Counted from the stretch's first letter, positions 1-7,236 are shown. The stretch is DNA of 8,797 nucleotides from Solobacterium sp. (GCA_017514645.1 JAFWJP010000148.1:1-8797); one strand, 5' to 3'. Notes: generated by a model from the sequence alone, not told the origin. Numbers and translations are program-made.

Positions 1-582
1 GTCCGGGTACTGCAGGTTGGGAATCCAGGGATTGATGGCATCCATGCCGTATTTCTTTGCGTACTGAGGCATGCCGATCGGTCCGTCCATGTACAGGAAA
101 CCGACTTCTGCGTCCGGCTTGAGTTCCTTGATGCGTCTGCAGGTATAGTGGTTGAACGAGGAGTAGTTGACCTGATCTTCCATACCCTTCTCCCTGACCA
201 GGGCCAGGATCTTTTCTTCCAGATGATCGTAGAAAACAACACCGGTCTTCAGTTCGATGTCGATGGTCAGATCCGTGCCTTTGAACAGATCAAGAACTTC
301 CGCCATGGTGGGAATATCCGCGTGTTCGTATTCCGGATGTGTCCGGTTGTAATTGTACTGACGCAGTTCTGCCAGGGTCATGTCCTTGACCCATCCTGTA
401 CCGTTGCTGGTGCGGTCGATCCATTCATCATGAATGACGACGATCTGATCATCCTTTGTCAGCTGGATATCGAGTTCCACACCGTCTGCTTGCATGGCGA
501 TTGCTTTCTGAAAAGCCAAAAGCGTGTTTTCGGGTGCGTAGGCACTGGCACCCCTGTGAGCCCAGATGAGAGGTTTCTTCAT
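1..582 (-). CDS. Glycerophosphodiester phosphodiesterase (GDPD family), 3' end outside window
   Basis: Hydrolyses glycerophosphodiesters, the products of phospholipid deacylation, to sn-glycerol 3-phosphate and an alcohol, probably in the cytoplasm because no signal peptide is present. Read on the minus strand, the frame is open for 194 codons to the window edge; the family usually has about 240 residues, so roughly the last fifth is missing. The GDPD signature is at the N-terminus: HRG (9-11) followed by PENT (17-20). The metal and catalytic set then follows: E36 and D38 in VELDIQ, H51 in VIHD, the DRTSNGTG turn (56-63), E110 in IDIELK, and a later SSFNH segment. The start ATG (580-582) is preceded by AGGAG (593-597) ten bases upstream. 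The gene is divergent from pepF, with 80 bp between the starts. The family call is secure; the exact substrate cannot be read from sequence. Confidence 0.93.
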   Translation of the reverse strand, partial: MKKPLIWAHRGASAYAPENTLLAFQKAIAMQADGVELDIQLTKDDQIVVIHDEWIDRTSNGTGWVKDMTLAELRQYNYNRTHPEYEHADIPTMAEVLDLFKGTDLTIDIELKTGVVFYDHLEEKILALVREKGMEDQVNYSSFNHYTCRRIKELKPDAEVGFLYMDGPIGMPQYAKKYGMDAINPWIPNLQYPD

Positions 583-603
583 AGTGTATGATCTCCTGTT
601 CCT

Positions 604-609
604 ATTATA
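604..609 (-). promoter_or_regulatory. -10 box for the phosphodiesterase gene
   Basis: The minus strand reads a perfect TATAAT here, 22 bases upstream of the phosphodiesterase start codon. No good -35 lies at 16-18 bp; the 17-bp position reads CAATCA. The predicted transcript would have a leader of only about 15-20 nt that begins just before or at the AGGAG ribosome site. Confidence 0.5.
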
Positions 610-632
610 ACTGCTTTCAGGGAAAATGATTG

Positions 633-641
633 TGATACAAT
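633..641 (+). promoter_or_regulatory. Extended -10 promoter element for pepF
   Basis: TGATACAAT is a TGn-type extended -10, with a -10 hexamer TACAAT at 636-641. It lies 21 bp upstream of the pepF ATG. The 17-bp -35 position (GCTTTC) is poor, as expected for extended -10 promoters. Transcription would start near 648, giving a leader of about 15 nt. A ribosome site GGAGGG (653-658) lies 4 bp before the start codon. Confidence 0.5.
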
Positions 642-662
642 GAGCACATTACGGAGGGTTCT

Positions 663-2468
663 ATGACGGAACGATTAAAGGAAAGAAACGAAATTGAAGA
701 GAAGTACAAGTGGGATCTGACCACTTTGTTCAGCAGTGATGAAGAATGGGAACGGGCACTGGCGGAAACGGATGATCTGCTCAGGGAGATCATGGAATGC
801 CGGGGTACGCTGCATACAGCGCAGAATATCCGGAAATTCCTGGATCTGGAAACAGAACTGAGCGGGAAGGCTGAGAATCTGTTCTGCTATGCCAATCTGC
901 GCAAGAGTGAGGATACACGGGCGGAAGCAGCACAGATCATGTACGGACGCATCATGAGCAAATACGTAGGTATGATGACAGAACTGTCCTTCGCAGAACC
1001 GGAGATCCTGGAAAATGATGAGACGGTACTGCAGGAGATGGTGGAAGATCCGGTTCTTGCGCCTTATCGCTTTCTGATGGAGGAAAAGCTCCGTCTGAAA
1101 GCTCATACACTGTCTGCGAAGGAAGAACGGATCCTGGCAGGTCTCGGAGAAGTGATGGCAGTCCCGGGTGAGGTCAGTGAGAACCTGATGGACGCGGATC
1201 TGACGTTTGCGCCTGTCAAGGATGAAAACGGCAGGGAACAGGAAGTGACAGGTTCCAATTATATTCTTCTGCAGATGTCCGATGACCGTACATTGCGCAG
1301 GAATTCCTTCCTGAGCTATTACGATGGATACAGGAAGCACATCAATACATTGGCGGCGACATATGCAGGCGCGGTGAAGGCTGCGGCAGGGGAAGCGGTG
1401 CTGCGGAACTGGTCATCCTCCAGAGCGATGTCGATGGGTGCAGACAACATTCCGGAAGCGGTCTATGATAATCTGATCGATACCGTACGCAGGCATCTGC
1501 CGCTGATGTACCGCTATGTCCGTCTGCGCAGAAGACTGCTCGGCCTGGATGAGATCCATTACTATGATGTCTACGCACCGCTCTGCAAGGGAAGTGCGAA
1601 GCGCTATACCTATGAGGAAGCCAAGGAAACGGTGCTGGACGCGATCCGTCCGCTGGGAGAGGATTACTGCCGGAAGGTCGCGGAAGGCCTGGAATCCCGC
1701 TGGATCGATGTCTATCCGAACAAGGGAAAGAGCACTGGTGCATTCTCCAGCGGTACCTATGATTCCAATCCGTATATCCTGACCAATTTTACGGGAACGC
1801 TGGACAGTGTGTCCACGATCGCACATGAAATGGGTCATTCCATGCACACCTGGCATTCCAATACCCATCAGCCGCGGCAGTATGCCGGCTATACGCTGTT
1901 CGTGGCGGAAGTCGCGTCTACGGTGAATGAGAACCTGCTCATTGATCAGCTGCTGGAGAAGACGGAAGATCCGCAGGAGCGTCTGGCACTGCTCAACCAG
2001 TACCTGGAAGGCTTCAAGGGAACGGTGTACCGGCAGACGATGTTCGCGGAGTTTGAGAAGAAAGCGCACGCGATGTATGAGAGCGGGGAAGCGCTGAATC
2101 CCGCAGCGCTGAATGCCCTGTATCTGCAGCTGGTGAAGGACTATTTCGGGGAAGATATGGTCATGGATGACGAAGTGCAGTATGAGTGGGCGCGGATCCC
2201 GCATTTCTACCGGCCGTTCTACGTCTATGTCTACGCAACGGGCTATTCCAGTGCTGCAGCGATCTCGGAGATGATCCTGCGCGGTGATGAAGGTGCTGTA
2301 CAGCGCTACATTGAATTCCTGAGCATGGGCGGCAGTGCGTATCCGCTGGATGAACTGAAGCATGCCGGCGTGGATCTGACCACACCTGCGCCGATTGAAA
2401 CCGCACTGGCGAAATTCGAGCGCCTGCTGGAAGACGCGGAGAGAACAGCGGATCGGCTGGGTCTCTGA
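663..2468 (+). CDS. pepF: Oligoendopeptidase F (M3 zinc metallopeptidase)
   Basis: Cytoplasmic zinc endopeptidase that cleaves medium-length oligopeptides, in peptide recycling or nutrition. It is 601 residues long, the normal length for bacterial PepF, with no signal peptide. The alpha-helical N-terminal PepF domain (about 1-190) precedes the M3 catalytic domain (about 205-585). The zinc site is HEMGH, with H388 and H392 as ligands and E389 catalytic. The third ligand is E416 in FVAEVAST. The substrate-binding/transition-state segment starts at H514 (HFYRPFYVY) and runs into YATGYSSA. The start is fixed by GGAGGG four bases upstream and a promoter element just before it. The gene stands alone: a divergent neighbour upstream and a shared terminator eight bases after its stop. 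All key residues are present, so it should be active. Confidence 0.97.
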   Translation: MTERLKERNEIEEKYKWDLTTLFSSDEEWERALAETDDLLREIMECRGTLHTAQNIRKFLDLETELSGKAENLFCYANLRKSEDTRAEAAQIMYGRIMSKYVGMMTELSFAEPEILENDETVLQEMVEDPVLAPYRFLMEEKLRLKAHTLSAKEERILAGLGEVMAVPGEVSENLMDADLTFAPVKDENGREQEVTGSNYILLQMSDDRTLRRNSFLSYYDGYRKHINTLAATYAGAVKAAAGEAVLRNWSSSRAMSMGADNIPEAVYDNLIDTVRRHLPLMYRYVRLRRRLLGLDEIHYYDVYAPLCKGSAKRYTYEEAKETVLDAIRPLGEDYCRKVAEGLESRWIDVYPNKGKSTGAFSSGTYDSNPYILTNFTGTLDSVSTIAHEMGHSMHTWHSNTHQPRQYAGYTLFVAEVASTVNENLLIDQLLEKTEDPQERLALLNQYLEGFKGTVYRQTMFAEFEKKAHAMYESGEALNPAALNALYLQLVKDYFGEDMVMDDEVQYEWARIPHFYRPFYVYVYATGYSSAAAISEMILRGDEGAVQRYIEFLSMGGSAYPLDELKHAGVDLTTPAPIETALAKFERLLEDAERTADRLGL

Positions 2469-2475
2469 GATGAAA

Positions 2476-2501
2476 AAACGGACAGATGATTCTGTCCGTT
2501 T
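2476..2501. terminator. Bidirectional intrinsic terminator between pepF and the M20 gene
   Basis: A perfect 10-bp stem (AAACGGACAG / CTGTCCGTTT) with the 6-nt loop ATGATT. It lies 8 bp after the pepF stop and 22 bp after the stop of the convergent M20 gene. On the plus strand it is followed by TGTGTTTT. On the minus strand it runs straight into a T-run from the A-stretch at 2473-2478. It therefore suits both transcripts, somewhat better on the minus strand. Confidence 0.88.
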
Positions 2502-2522
2502 GTGTTTTCCGTGGTATGAGGA

Positions 2523-3878
2523 TCAGTAGATCGGAACCGGTTTCCTGTCCTTGGTGATGAAGCACTCGTTCTCGTAGACTCTGCCGTTCAGGTTCTTCTT
2601 GAGTTCTTCCTTGGCCTGTTCGATCAGTTCCGGCTTTTCGAGCATATCGAGCGCGATGTTGGCCATGAGCTGTGCTGCAAGGTTCATGCCTTTGTGGGCG
2701 GTTGAACTCTTTCCCTGGGCAGTAGCGTTCCAGGTATGCGCGGAGGTGCCGATCGCCCATGTCGGTACCATGATCATGGATGTCGGTACGACCCAGCTGA
2801 CATCCGCAACGTCGGAACTCGTCGGATCATCCTCATGAATCTCATCGTCGACCAGGTCATCTGTTCCGGCCTTGGCACCGATGGCGATGAACTTTCTGAG
2901 GTATTCCTTCTCTTCATCCGTATACTGGATCGGCATGCAGGCTTTGATGTTCTCCCGCGCGATGTCCGCCAGCGTCTTGTTGTCGATGAAGGAAGAGAAC
3001 GCGGAGACGATCTCCGGCTCATCCACCGTAGTCTCGGTCATCATGGCCGCACCCTTGGCGATCTTGTCCACTCTTGCCTGCATCTTCTTGAGTTCGGTAT
3101 TGTCCTTGGCCCGGATGACATACTGTCCTTCCGCGTAGGCCTGTACGACGTTGGCCGCTCTTCCGCCGGTATCGGTGATGGCATAGTGGATATATGTTTC
3201 CTTGGCCATGTGCTCACGAATGAACTGGATGCCGATATTGAAGAGCTCCAGTGCGTCCAGCGCGCTTCTCCCCTGTTCCGGTGCACCTGCCGCATGTGAA
3301 GCCACACCATGGAAGCGGTAGTTCTGCAGCAGGATGGACTTGCCGTCGTGGATGATGCCGAAGCTGGTGCTCGGATGCCAGTTGACACAGAAATCGACAC
3401 CCTCAAAGGCGCCTCTGTGGATCATGTATACTTTGCCGACACCGCCTTCTTCTGCCGGGCAGGAGAAGTACTTGATCGTACCTTCAATGTTGTGCTTTTC
3501 AAAGTATTTCTTCAGGATATAGGCGCATTCCATGCCGCCACAGCCAAGCAGGTTATGTCCGCAGCCATGTCCCGGTGCACCGTTCTCTACGGGATCGAGA
3601 ACATCACAGTCTGCTTTCTGGCTGAGACCGGGCAGAGCGTCCAGCTCTCCCAGGATACCGATGACAGGTTTGCCGTGTCCGGCGACAGCGATAAAGGCAG
3701 TATCCATGTCCGGCAGCATCTCGATCTCAAAACCGAGATCTTCCATGCACTGCTTCGCGGCAGCATGTGATCTGTGTTCAGTGAAGTTGAGTTCCGGTGT
3801 TGACCAGATCTGGTTGGCGCAGTTCTCGAAGATCTCTTTGTACTTTTCCGAGAGTTCTGCAATTTCTTTACGCATCAT
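2523..3878 (-). CDS. M20-family amidohydrolase, AbgB-like
   Basis: Metal-dependent amide hydrolase of the M20D group. The closest family I recognise is AbgB, a subunit of p-aminobenzoyl-glutamate hydrolase; agreement with remembered E. coli AbgB runs along most of the protein. With the start used here it is 451 residues (AbgB is about 480). The dinuclear metal site is visible: GHGCGHN (H104, C106, H108), the EE pair 143-144 in CPAEEGG, H168 in NWHP, and C-terminal H395 in AHKGMN. No signal peptide is seen. A longer reading starts at 3911. The internal ATG at 3878 is preferred because GGAG (3889-3892) sits 10 bp upstream, while the -10 element overlaps the longer start. E. coli AbgB works with AbgA, and no AbgA or AbgT gene is visible here. 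The real substrate may be another N-acyl amino acid or peptide. Confidence 0.9.
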   Translation of the reverse strand: MMRKEIAELSEKYKEIFENCANQIWSTPELNFTEHRSHAAAKQCMEDLGFEIEMLPDMDTAFIAVAGHGKPVIGILGELDALPGLSQKADCDVLDPVENGAPGHGCGHNLLGCGGMECAYILKKYFEKHNIEGTIKYFSCPAEEGGVGKVYMIHRGAFEGVDFCVNWHPSTSFGIIHDGKSILLQNYRFHGVASHAAGAPEQGRSALDALELFNIGIQFIREHMAKETYIHYAITDTGGRAANVVQAYAEGQYVIRAKDNTELKKMQARVDKIAKGAAMMTETTVDEPEIVSAFSSFIDNKTLADIARENIKACMPIQYTDEEKEYLRKFIAIGAKAGTDDLVDDEIHEDDPTSSDVADVSWVVPTSMIMVPTWAIGTSAHTWNATAQGKSSTAHKGMNLAAQLMANIALDMLEKPELIEQAKEELKKNLNGRVYENECFITKDRKPVPIY

Positions 3879-3906
3879 ACTGCATATTCTCCGTTCTATA
3901 GGTTTT

Positions 3907-3915
3907 ATCATACCA
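3907..3915 (-). promoter_or_regulatory. Extended -10 element for the M20 gene
   Basis: The minus strand reads TGGTATGAT, an extended -10 with hexamer TATGAT. It predicts a start near 3900 and a 22-nt leader to the ATG at 3878. It overlaps the upstream in-frame ATG at 3911, which argues against that longer start. The -35 position is poor. A second minus-strand extended -10, TGTTATAAC (3949-3957), is a possible alternative. Confidence 0.4.
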
Positions 3916-4046
3916 TCTCGGCAATACGGTGATTTACCTGTTTGGTATGTTATAACAAACTTTTCGCTTTACTTGTGTAAGTATTTTCAGAAAACAGGAC
4001 AAGAAGCACATATGATCTGCCTTCTGAAAGATTGTTGTATTTATCG
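3912..4046. other. AT-rich intergenic region with inverted repeats, no gene seen
   Basis: Spacer between the divergent M20 gene and the str promoter. It holds a 7-bp inverted repeat CCTGTTT (3937-3943) / AAACAGG (3992-3998), a GTTTG / CAAAC pair (3940-3944, 3956-3960) around the palindrome GTTATAAC (3949-3956), and a TACTT-GTGT-AAGTA hairpin (3970-3983). No credible small ORF with a ribosome site and no known riboswitch pattern was seen. It may be upstream promoter or operator DNA for either neighbour. Confidence 0.35.
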
Positions 4047-4075
4047 TTGACAAGGGGAATGAATGCTTATAGAAT
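4047..4075 (+). promoter_or_regulatory. Near-consensus sigma-A promoter of the str operon
   Basis: A perfect -35 TTGACA (4047-4052), a 17-bp spacer and -10 TAGAAT (4070-4075), which differs from consensus by one base. Transcription should begin at about 4081-4083, at or beside GG. Strong promoters of ribosomal genes in Bacillota that start with G are often tuned by the GTP pool in the stringent response; applying that here is inference. This is the strongest promoter in the window and stands before rpsL. Confidence 0.85.
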
Positions 4076-4082
4076 GATAAGG

Positions 4083-4157
4083 CTTAGGGTTATTTCGGCT
4101 TTGCTGCGGGCAAAGCCTATATAAAGACTAAGATATGGCACGCTTGAGTTTGTGTGC
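4083..4157 (+). promoter_or_regulatory. Structured 5' leader of rpsL (two hairpins)
   Basis: From the predicted transcript start, a 50-nt imperfect stem can form. CTTAG (4083-4087) pairs with CTAAG (4128-4132), TTAT (4090-4093) with ATAA (4121-4124), and GGCTTTGC (4097-4104) with GCAAAGCC (4110-4117), capped by the loop TGCGG. The pairs are separated by small internal loops (GG/AGA and TTC/TAT). A second hairpin, GCACGC (4138-4143) with GTGTGC (4152-4157), contains one G-U pair and ends 8 nt before AAGGAG. No T-run follows either hairpin, so they are not ordinary terminators. An alternative pairing, AGGCTT (4080-4085) with AAGCCT (4113-4118), would compete with the main stem. I do not recognise this as a named leader motif. 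Confidence 0.55.
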
Positions 4158-4177
4158 ACAATAGGAAGGAGTAGGAA

Positions 4178-4600
4178 ATGCCTACAATTAATCAGCTTGT
4201 ACGTAAAGGACGTACAGATAAGGTGACAAAATCCAAGTCACCGGCGATGAACAGAGGATACAACTCTCTTCGCAATCGTCCGACAAAGCTTTCCAGCCCT
4301 CAGAAGAGAGGTGTCTGCACGCGTGTTGGTACAATGACACCGAAGAAGCCGAACTCCGCTCTGCGGAAGTACGCCCGTGTCCGTCTGTCCAACGGTATGG
4401 AAGTAACAGCTTATATCCCCGGTGTGGGTCACAACCTGCAGGAGCACAGTGTTGTCATGATCCGCGGCGGCCGTGTCAAGGATCTGCCTGGTGTCCGTTA
4501 CCATGTTATCCGCGGTACACTGGACTGCGCAGGTGTTGACGGACGTAACCAGAGCCGTTCCCTGTACGGAACAAAGAGACCGAAGAAGGCCAAGAAGTAA
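4178..4600 (+). CDS. rpsL: 30S ribosomal protein S12
   Basis: Decoding-centre protein of the small ribosomal subunit, needed for accuracy and the target region for streptomycin-resistance mutations. It has 140 residues, typical of Bacillota, with the extra segment of about 13 residues near position 25-37 that E. coli S12 lacks. The core is fully conserved: [10 protein letters not shown] (42-51), [11 protein letters not shown] (54-64), GHNLQEHSV (84-92) and [13 protein letters not shown] (97-109). The two classic streptomycin positions carry the sensitive-type lysines, K56 (E. coli K43) and K101 (E. coli K88). D102 corresponds to the Asp that is methylthiolated in E. coli. AAGGAG (4166-4171) lies 6 bp before the ATG. 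It is the first gene of the str operon. No ribosomal protein, rpoB or rpoC gene lies directly upstream. Confidence 0.99.
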   Translation: MPTINQLVRKGRTDKVTKSKSPAMNRGYNSLRNRPTKLSSPQKRGVCTRVGTMTPKKPNSALRKYARVRLSNGMEVTAYIPGVGHNLQEHSVVMIRGGRVKDLPGVRYHVIRGTLDCAGVDGRNQSRSLYGTKRPKKAKK

Positions 4601-4608
4601 GAAAGGAG
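4601..4608 (+). promoter_or_regulatory. Ribosome binding site of rpsG in an 18-bp gap
   Basis: GAAAGGAG begins right after the rpsL stop and ends 10 bp before the rpsG ATG. The whole rpsL-rpsG gap is 18 bp. That leaves little room for the folded S7-binding site that regulates this junction in E. coli, where the spacer is much longer. Confidence 0.7.
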
Positions 4609-4618
4609 AATGTAGAAC

Positions 4619-5089
4619 ATGCCCAGAAAAGGTTATATAGCAAAGAGGGATGTACTGCCCGATCCTATCTACAATTCAAAGCTGGTGACAAAGCTCATCA
4701 ACAAGATCATGATCGATGGTAAGCGCGGTACAGCCCAGACGATTCTGTACAATGCGTTTGCGATCGTTGAGGAGAAGACAGGACAGCCTGCAATGGAAGT
4801 CTTTGAGAAGGCACTCGGCAATATCATGCCGATGCTGGAGCTGAAGGTCCGCCGTGTCGGTGGTGCAAACTATCAGGTACCGGTGGAAGTCAGGGCTGAG
4901 CGTAAGCTGACACTCGGCCTGAGATGGCTGGTCAACTATTCCCGTCTGCGTCATGAGAACACCATGGAGCAGAGGCTTGCAAGCGAGATCATGGATGCCG
5001 CTAACGGCACAGGTGCTTCCGTAAAGAGGAAGGAAGACACGCACAAGATGGCAGAGGCGAACAAGGCGTTCGCGCACTATCGCTGGTGA
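4619..5089 (+). CDS. rpsG: 30S ribosomal protein S7
   Basis: Primary 16S rRNA-binding protein that nucleates assembly of the 30S head and contacts the E site. At 156 residues it has the standard bacterial length. Conserved blocks are visible in order: MPRKG and R(D)[12 protein letters not shown] (1-23), [13 protein letters not shown] (27-39), the central ALGNIMP and [13 protein letters not shown] stretch (about 65-88), LRWLVNYSR, and the basic C-terminal tract [20 protein letters not shown] ending in AFAHYRW. It is the second gene of the str operon, 18 bp after rpsL and 36 bp before fusA. In E. coli S7 is the translational repressor of this operon. I see no obvious equivalent site between rpsL and rpsG, so any autoregulation here would have to act elsewhere, for example in the rpsL leader. 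Confidence 0.99.
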   Translation: MPRKGYIAKRDVLPDPIYNSKLVTKLINKIMIDGKRGTAQTILYNAFAIVEEKTGQPAMEVFEKALGNIMPMLELKVRRVGGANYQVPVEVRAERKLTLGLRWLVNYSRLRHENTMEQRLASEIMDAANGTGASVKRKEDTHKMAEANKAFAHYRW

Positions 5090-5125
5090 TCATCTTGATT
5101 CCGTGTGTAAAGAGAGGAGCGATAT

Positions 5126-7204
5126 ATGCCTAGAGAGTTCCCACTTGATAAGATCCGTAATATAGGAATCATGGCGCACATCGATGCCGGAAAGACGACA
5201 ACGACGGAGCGTATTCTGTATTACACAGGAAAGATCTATAAAATCGGCGAGACTCACGACGGTGCTTCACAGATGGACTGGATGGCGCAGGAGCAGGAAC
5301 GTGGTATCACGATCACTTCCGCTGCGACGACCTGTCAGTGGAAAGACTGTCAGATCAACATCATTGATACTCCGGGCCACGTTGACTTCACTGCTGAAGT
5401 TGAGCGTTCCCTGCGAGTTCTGGATGGTGCAGTCACTGTCCTGGACTCCAAGGCGGGTGTAGAGCCGCAGACGGAGACGGTATGGCGTCAGGCGACGGAA
5501 TACCGTGTACCGCGCATCGTATTCTCCAACAAGATGGATGCGACAGGTGCGGACTTCAACATGAGCGTTCGTTCGATCGGTGATCGTCTTGGTGCAAAGG
5601 CAGCAGCGATCCAGATGCCGATCGGTGCAGAGCAGAGCTTCCGCGGTATCATCGACCTGGTTACGATGAAGCAGGAAATGTACATGGATGACCTGGGCAA
5701 GGATATCCGTGTAACGGAGATCGATGAGCAGTTCCGTGCAGAAGCGGAAGAAAAGCGTATGGAGCTGCTGGAGGCAATCGCTGACTACGATGAGGATCTG
5801 ATGATGAAGGTCCTGGAAGGCGAAGAGCCGACAGAAGAAGAGATCAAGGGTGCAATCCGCAAGGGCGTCCTGACATCGGAATTCTTCCCGGTTCTCTGCG
5901 GTTCTGCATACAAGAACAAGGGTGTACAGATGCTGCTGGATGCAGTCGTCGAGTACCTGCCGTCTCCGGTTGATATTCCCTCCATCAAGGGACACCTGGA
6001 GGACGGTACGGAAGACGTCCGCGTTGCGTCTGATGATACACCGTTCAGTGCACTGGCATTCAAGGTTGCGACCGATCCATTCGTCGGCCGTCTGACCTAC
6101 TTCCGTGTGTACTCCGGTATGGCAACGGCAGGCAGCTACGTCCTGAACGCGACATCCGATACGAGAGAGCGCTTCGGCCGTCTCGTACGTATGCACGCAA
6201 ACCACCGTGCGGATATCACGGAGGTCTATGCCGGTGACATTGCCGGAGCGATCGGTCTGAAGAACACCCGCACCGGTGATACCCTGTGCGATGAGAACAA
6301 CCCGATCATCCTTGAGTCCATGGTCTTCCCGGAGCCGGTCATTCAGATGAGCGTTGAGCCCAAGACGAAGCAGGATTCCCAGAAGATGGACGAAGCACTG
6401 GCAAAGCTGGCGGAAGAAGATCCGACATTCCGTACCTATACGGATGAAGAAACAGGACAGACGATCATCGCCGGTGTCGGTGAGCTGCAGCTGGACATCA
6501 TCATGGACCGTATGAGAAGAGAGTTCAAGGTGGAAGCCACAGCCGGTGCACCGCAGGTTGCCTACCGTGAGACGATCACGCGTGAAGCAGAGTGCGAAGG
6601 TAAGTTCGTCCGTCAGAGCGGTGGTCATGGTCAGTACGGTCATGTCTGGATCCGCTTTGAGCCGAATGAAGGCAAGGGCTTCGAATTCGTTGATGCGACC
6701 ATCGGCGGAAGCGTACCGAAAGAGTACATCAAACCGACACAGCAGGGTCTCGAAGACGCACTGGCAAACGGTCTGACAGCAGGCTATCCGGTCGTCGACA
6801 TCAAGGCTACACTGTTCGATGGTTCGTATCACGAGGTCGACTCCAGTGAGCAGGCTTACAAGATCGCCGCGTCTCTGGCTCTGCGTGAAGCAGCCAAGAA
6901 GTGCGCACCGATCATTCTCGAGCCGATCATGCGCGTCGATGTTACGGCACCGTCCGAGTATCTCGGATCGGTGATGGGTGATATCGTCAAGAGAAGAGGA
7001 CAGATCCGCAATCAGGAAGAGACAGGCAATGCGATCAAGATCGAGAGCTTTGTACCGCTGTCTGAGATGTTCGGATATGTCACGGATCTGAGAAGCATTA
7101 CCCAGGGTCGCGGAACGTACGTGATGCAGACAGACCACTACGAAGAAGTACCCAAGAGCATCGCCAAGGAGATCATTGACAAAAACGGGGTCTCCGCCAA
7201 GTAA
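5126..7204 (+). CDS. fusA: Translation elongation factor G
   Basis: GTPase that drives translocation of tRNA and mRNA after peptide-bond formation and takes part in ribosome recycling with RRF. It has 692 residues, the standard length. The G domain has all motifs: AHIDAGKT (17-24), RGITIT (59-64), DTPGHVDF (81-88, catalytic H85), NKMD (135-138) and a GSA motif near 260. Domains II-V follow, including FPEP (401-404), GELQLDII (452-459), [21 protein letters not shown] and the C-terminal SEMFGY...[15 protein letters not shown] (5115-5119) lies 6 bp before the ATG. Q455 is unusual: most EF-Gs have His there (GELHLDI), equivalent to S. aureus H457, a known fusidic-acid resistance site. F88, P402, P404 and R462 at other fusidic-acid sites are unchanged. 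It is the housekeeping EF-G, not a TetM-type protection protein, judging by operon position and motifs. Confidence 0.99.
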   Translation: MPREFPLDKIRNIGIMAHIDAGKTTTTERILYYTGKIYKIGETHDGASQMDWMAQEQERGITITSAATTCQWKDCQINIIDTPGHVDFTAEVERSLRVLDGAVTVLDSKAGVEPQTETVWRQATEYRVPRIVFSNKMDATGADFNMSVRSIGDRLGAKAAAIQMPIGAEQSFRGIIDLVTMKQEMYMDDLGKDIRVTEIDEQFRAEAEEKRMELLEAIADYDEDLMMKVLEGEEPTEEEIKGAIRKGVLTSEFFPVLCGSAYKNKGVQMLLDAVVEYLPSPVDIPSIKGHLEDGTEDVRVASDDTPFSALAFKVATDPFVGRLTYFRVYSGMATAGSYVLNATSDTRERFGRLVRMHANHRADITEVYAGDIAGAIGLKNTRTGDTLCDENNPIILESMVFPEPVIQMSVEPKTKQDSQKMDEALAKLAEEDPTFRTYTDEETGQTIIAGVGELQLDIIMDRMRREFKVEATAGAPQVAYRETITREAECEGKFVRQSGGHGQYGHVWIRFEPNEGKGFEFVDATIGGSVPKEYIKPTQQGLEDALANGLTAGYPVVDIKATLFDGSYHEVDSSEQAYKIAASLALREAAKKCAPIILEPIMRVDVTAPSEYLGSVMGDIVKRRGQIRNQEETGNAIKIESFVPLSEMFGYVTDLRSITQGRGTYVMQTDHYEEVPKSIAKEIIDKNGVSAK

Positions 7205-7207
7205 TTA

Positions 7208-7236
7208 TTGAAATAAACAGATGGTTATCATAAAAT
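7208..7236 (+). promoter_or_regulatory. Probable tuf-specific promoter in the fusA-tuf gap
   Basis: TTGAAA (7208-7213), a 17-bp spacer and TAAAAT (7231-7236): each hexamer differs from consensus by one base and the spacing is ideal. Transcription would start near 7243, giving a leader of about 35 nt with a strong ribosome site. The 73-bp gap is the longest within the str cluster and much richer in A+T than the genes around it. Confidence 0.68.

Noticed and set aside
148..591. A 147-codon plus-strand frame at the left end
   Set aside because: It is the antisense of the phosphodiesterase gene, whose HRG, PENT, ELD and HD motifs are clear on the minus strand.
1413..2363. A 316-codon minus-strand frame opposite pepF
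   Set aside because: Antisense shadow of a clearly conserved metallopeptidase gene, with no ribosome site or domain of its own.
3532..4050. A 172-codon plus-strand frame extending from the M20 gene into the intergenic region
   Set aside because: Most of it is antisense to the M20 gene, and the intergenic tail has no ribosome site or recognisable protein. It also ends inside the str -35 box.
4097..4117. The 8-bp GC-containing hairpin upstream of rpsL as a terminator
   Set aside because: It is followed by TATATAAAG, without a T-run, and terminating here would block the operon. It fits better as part of a folded leader.
5267..7138. A 623-codon open frame on the minus strand opposite fusA
   Set aside because: It lies fully within EF-G, which is certain. 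It is rich in Cys, His, Arg and Leu, has no recognisable domain, and is explained by the codon bias of a highly expressed gene removing stops from the opposite frame.
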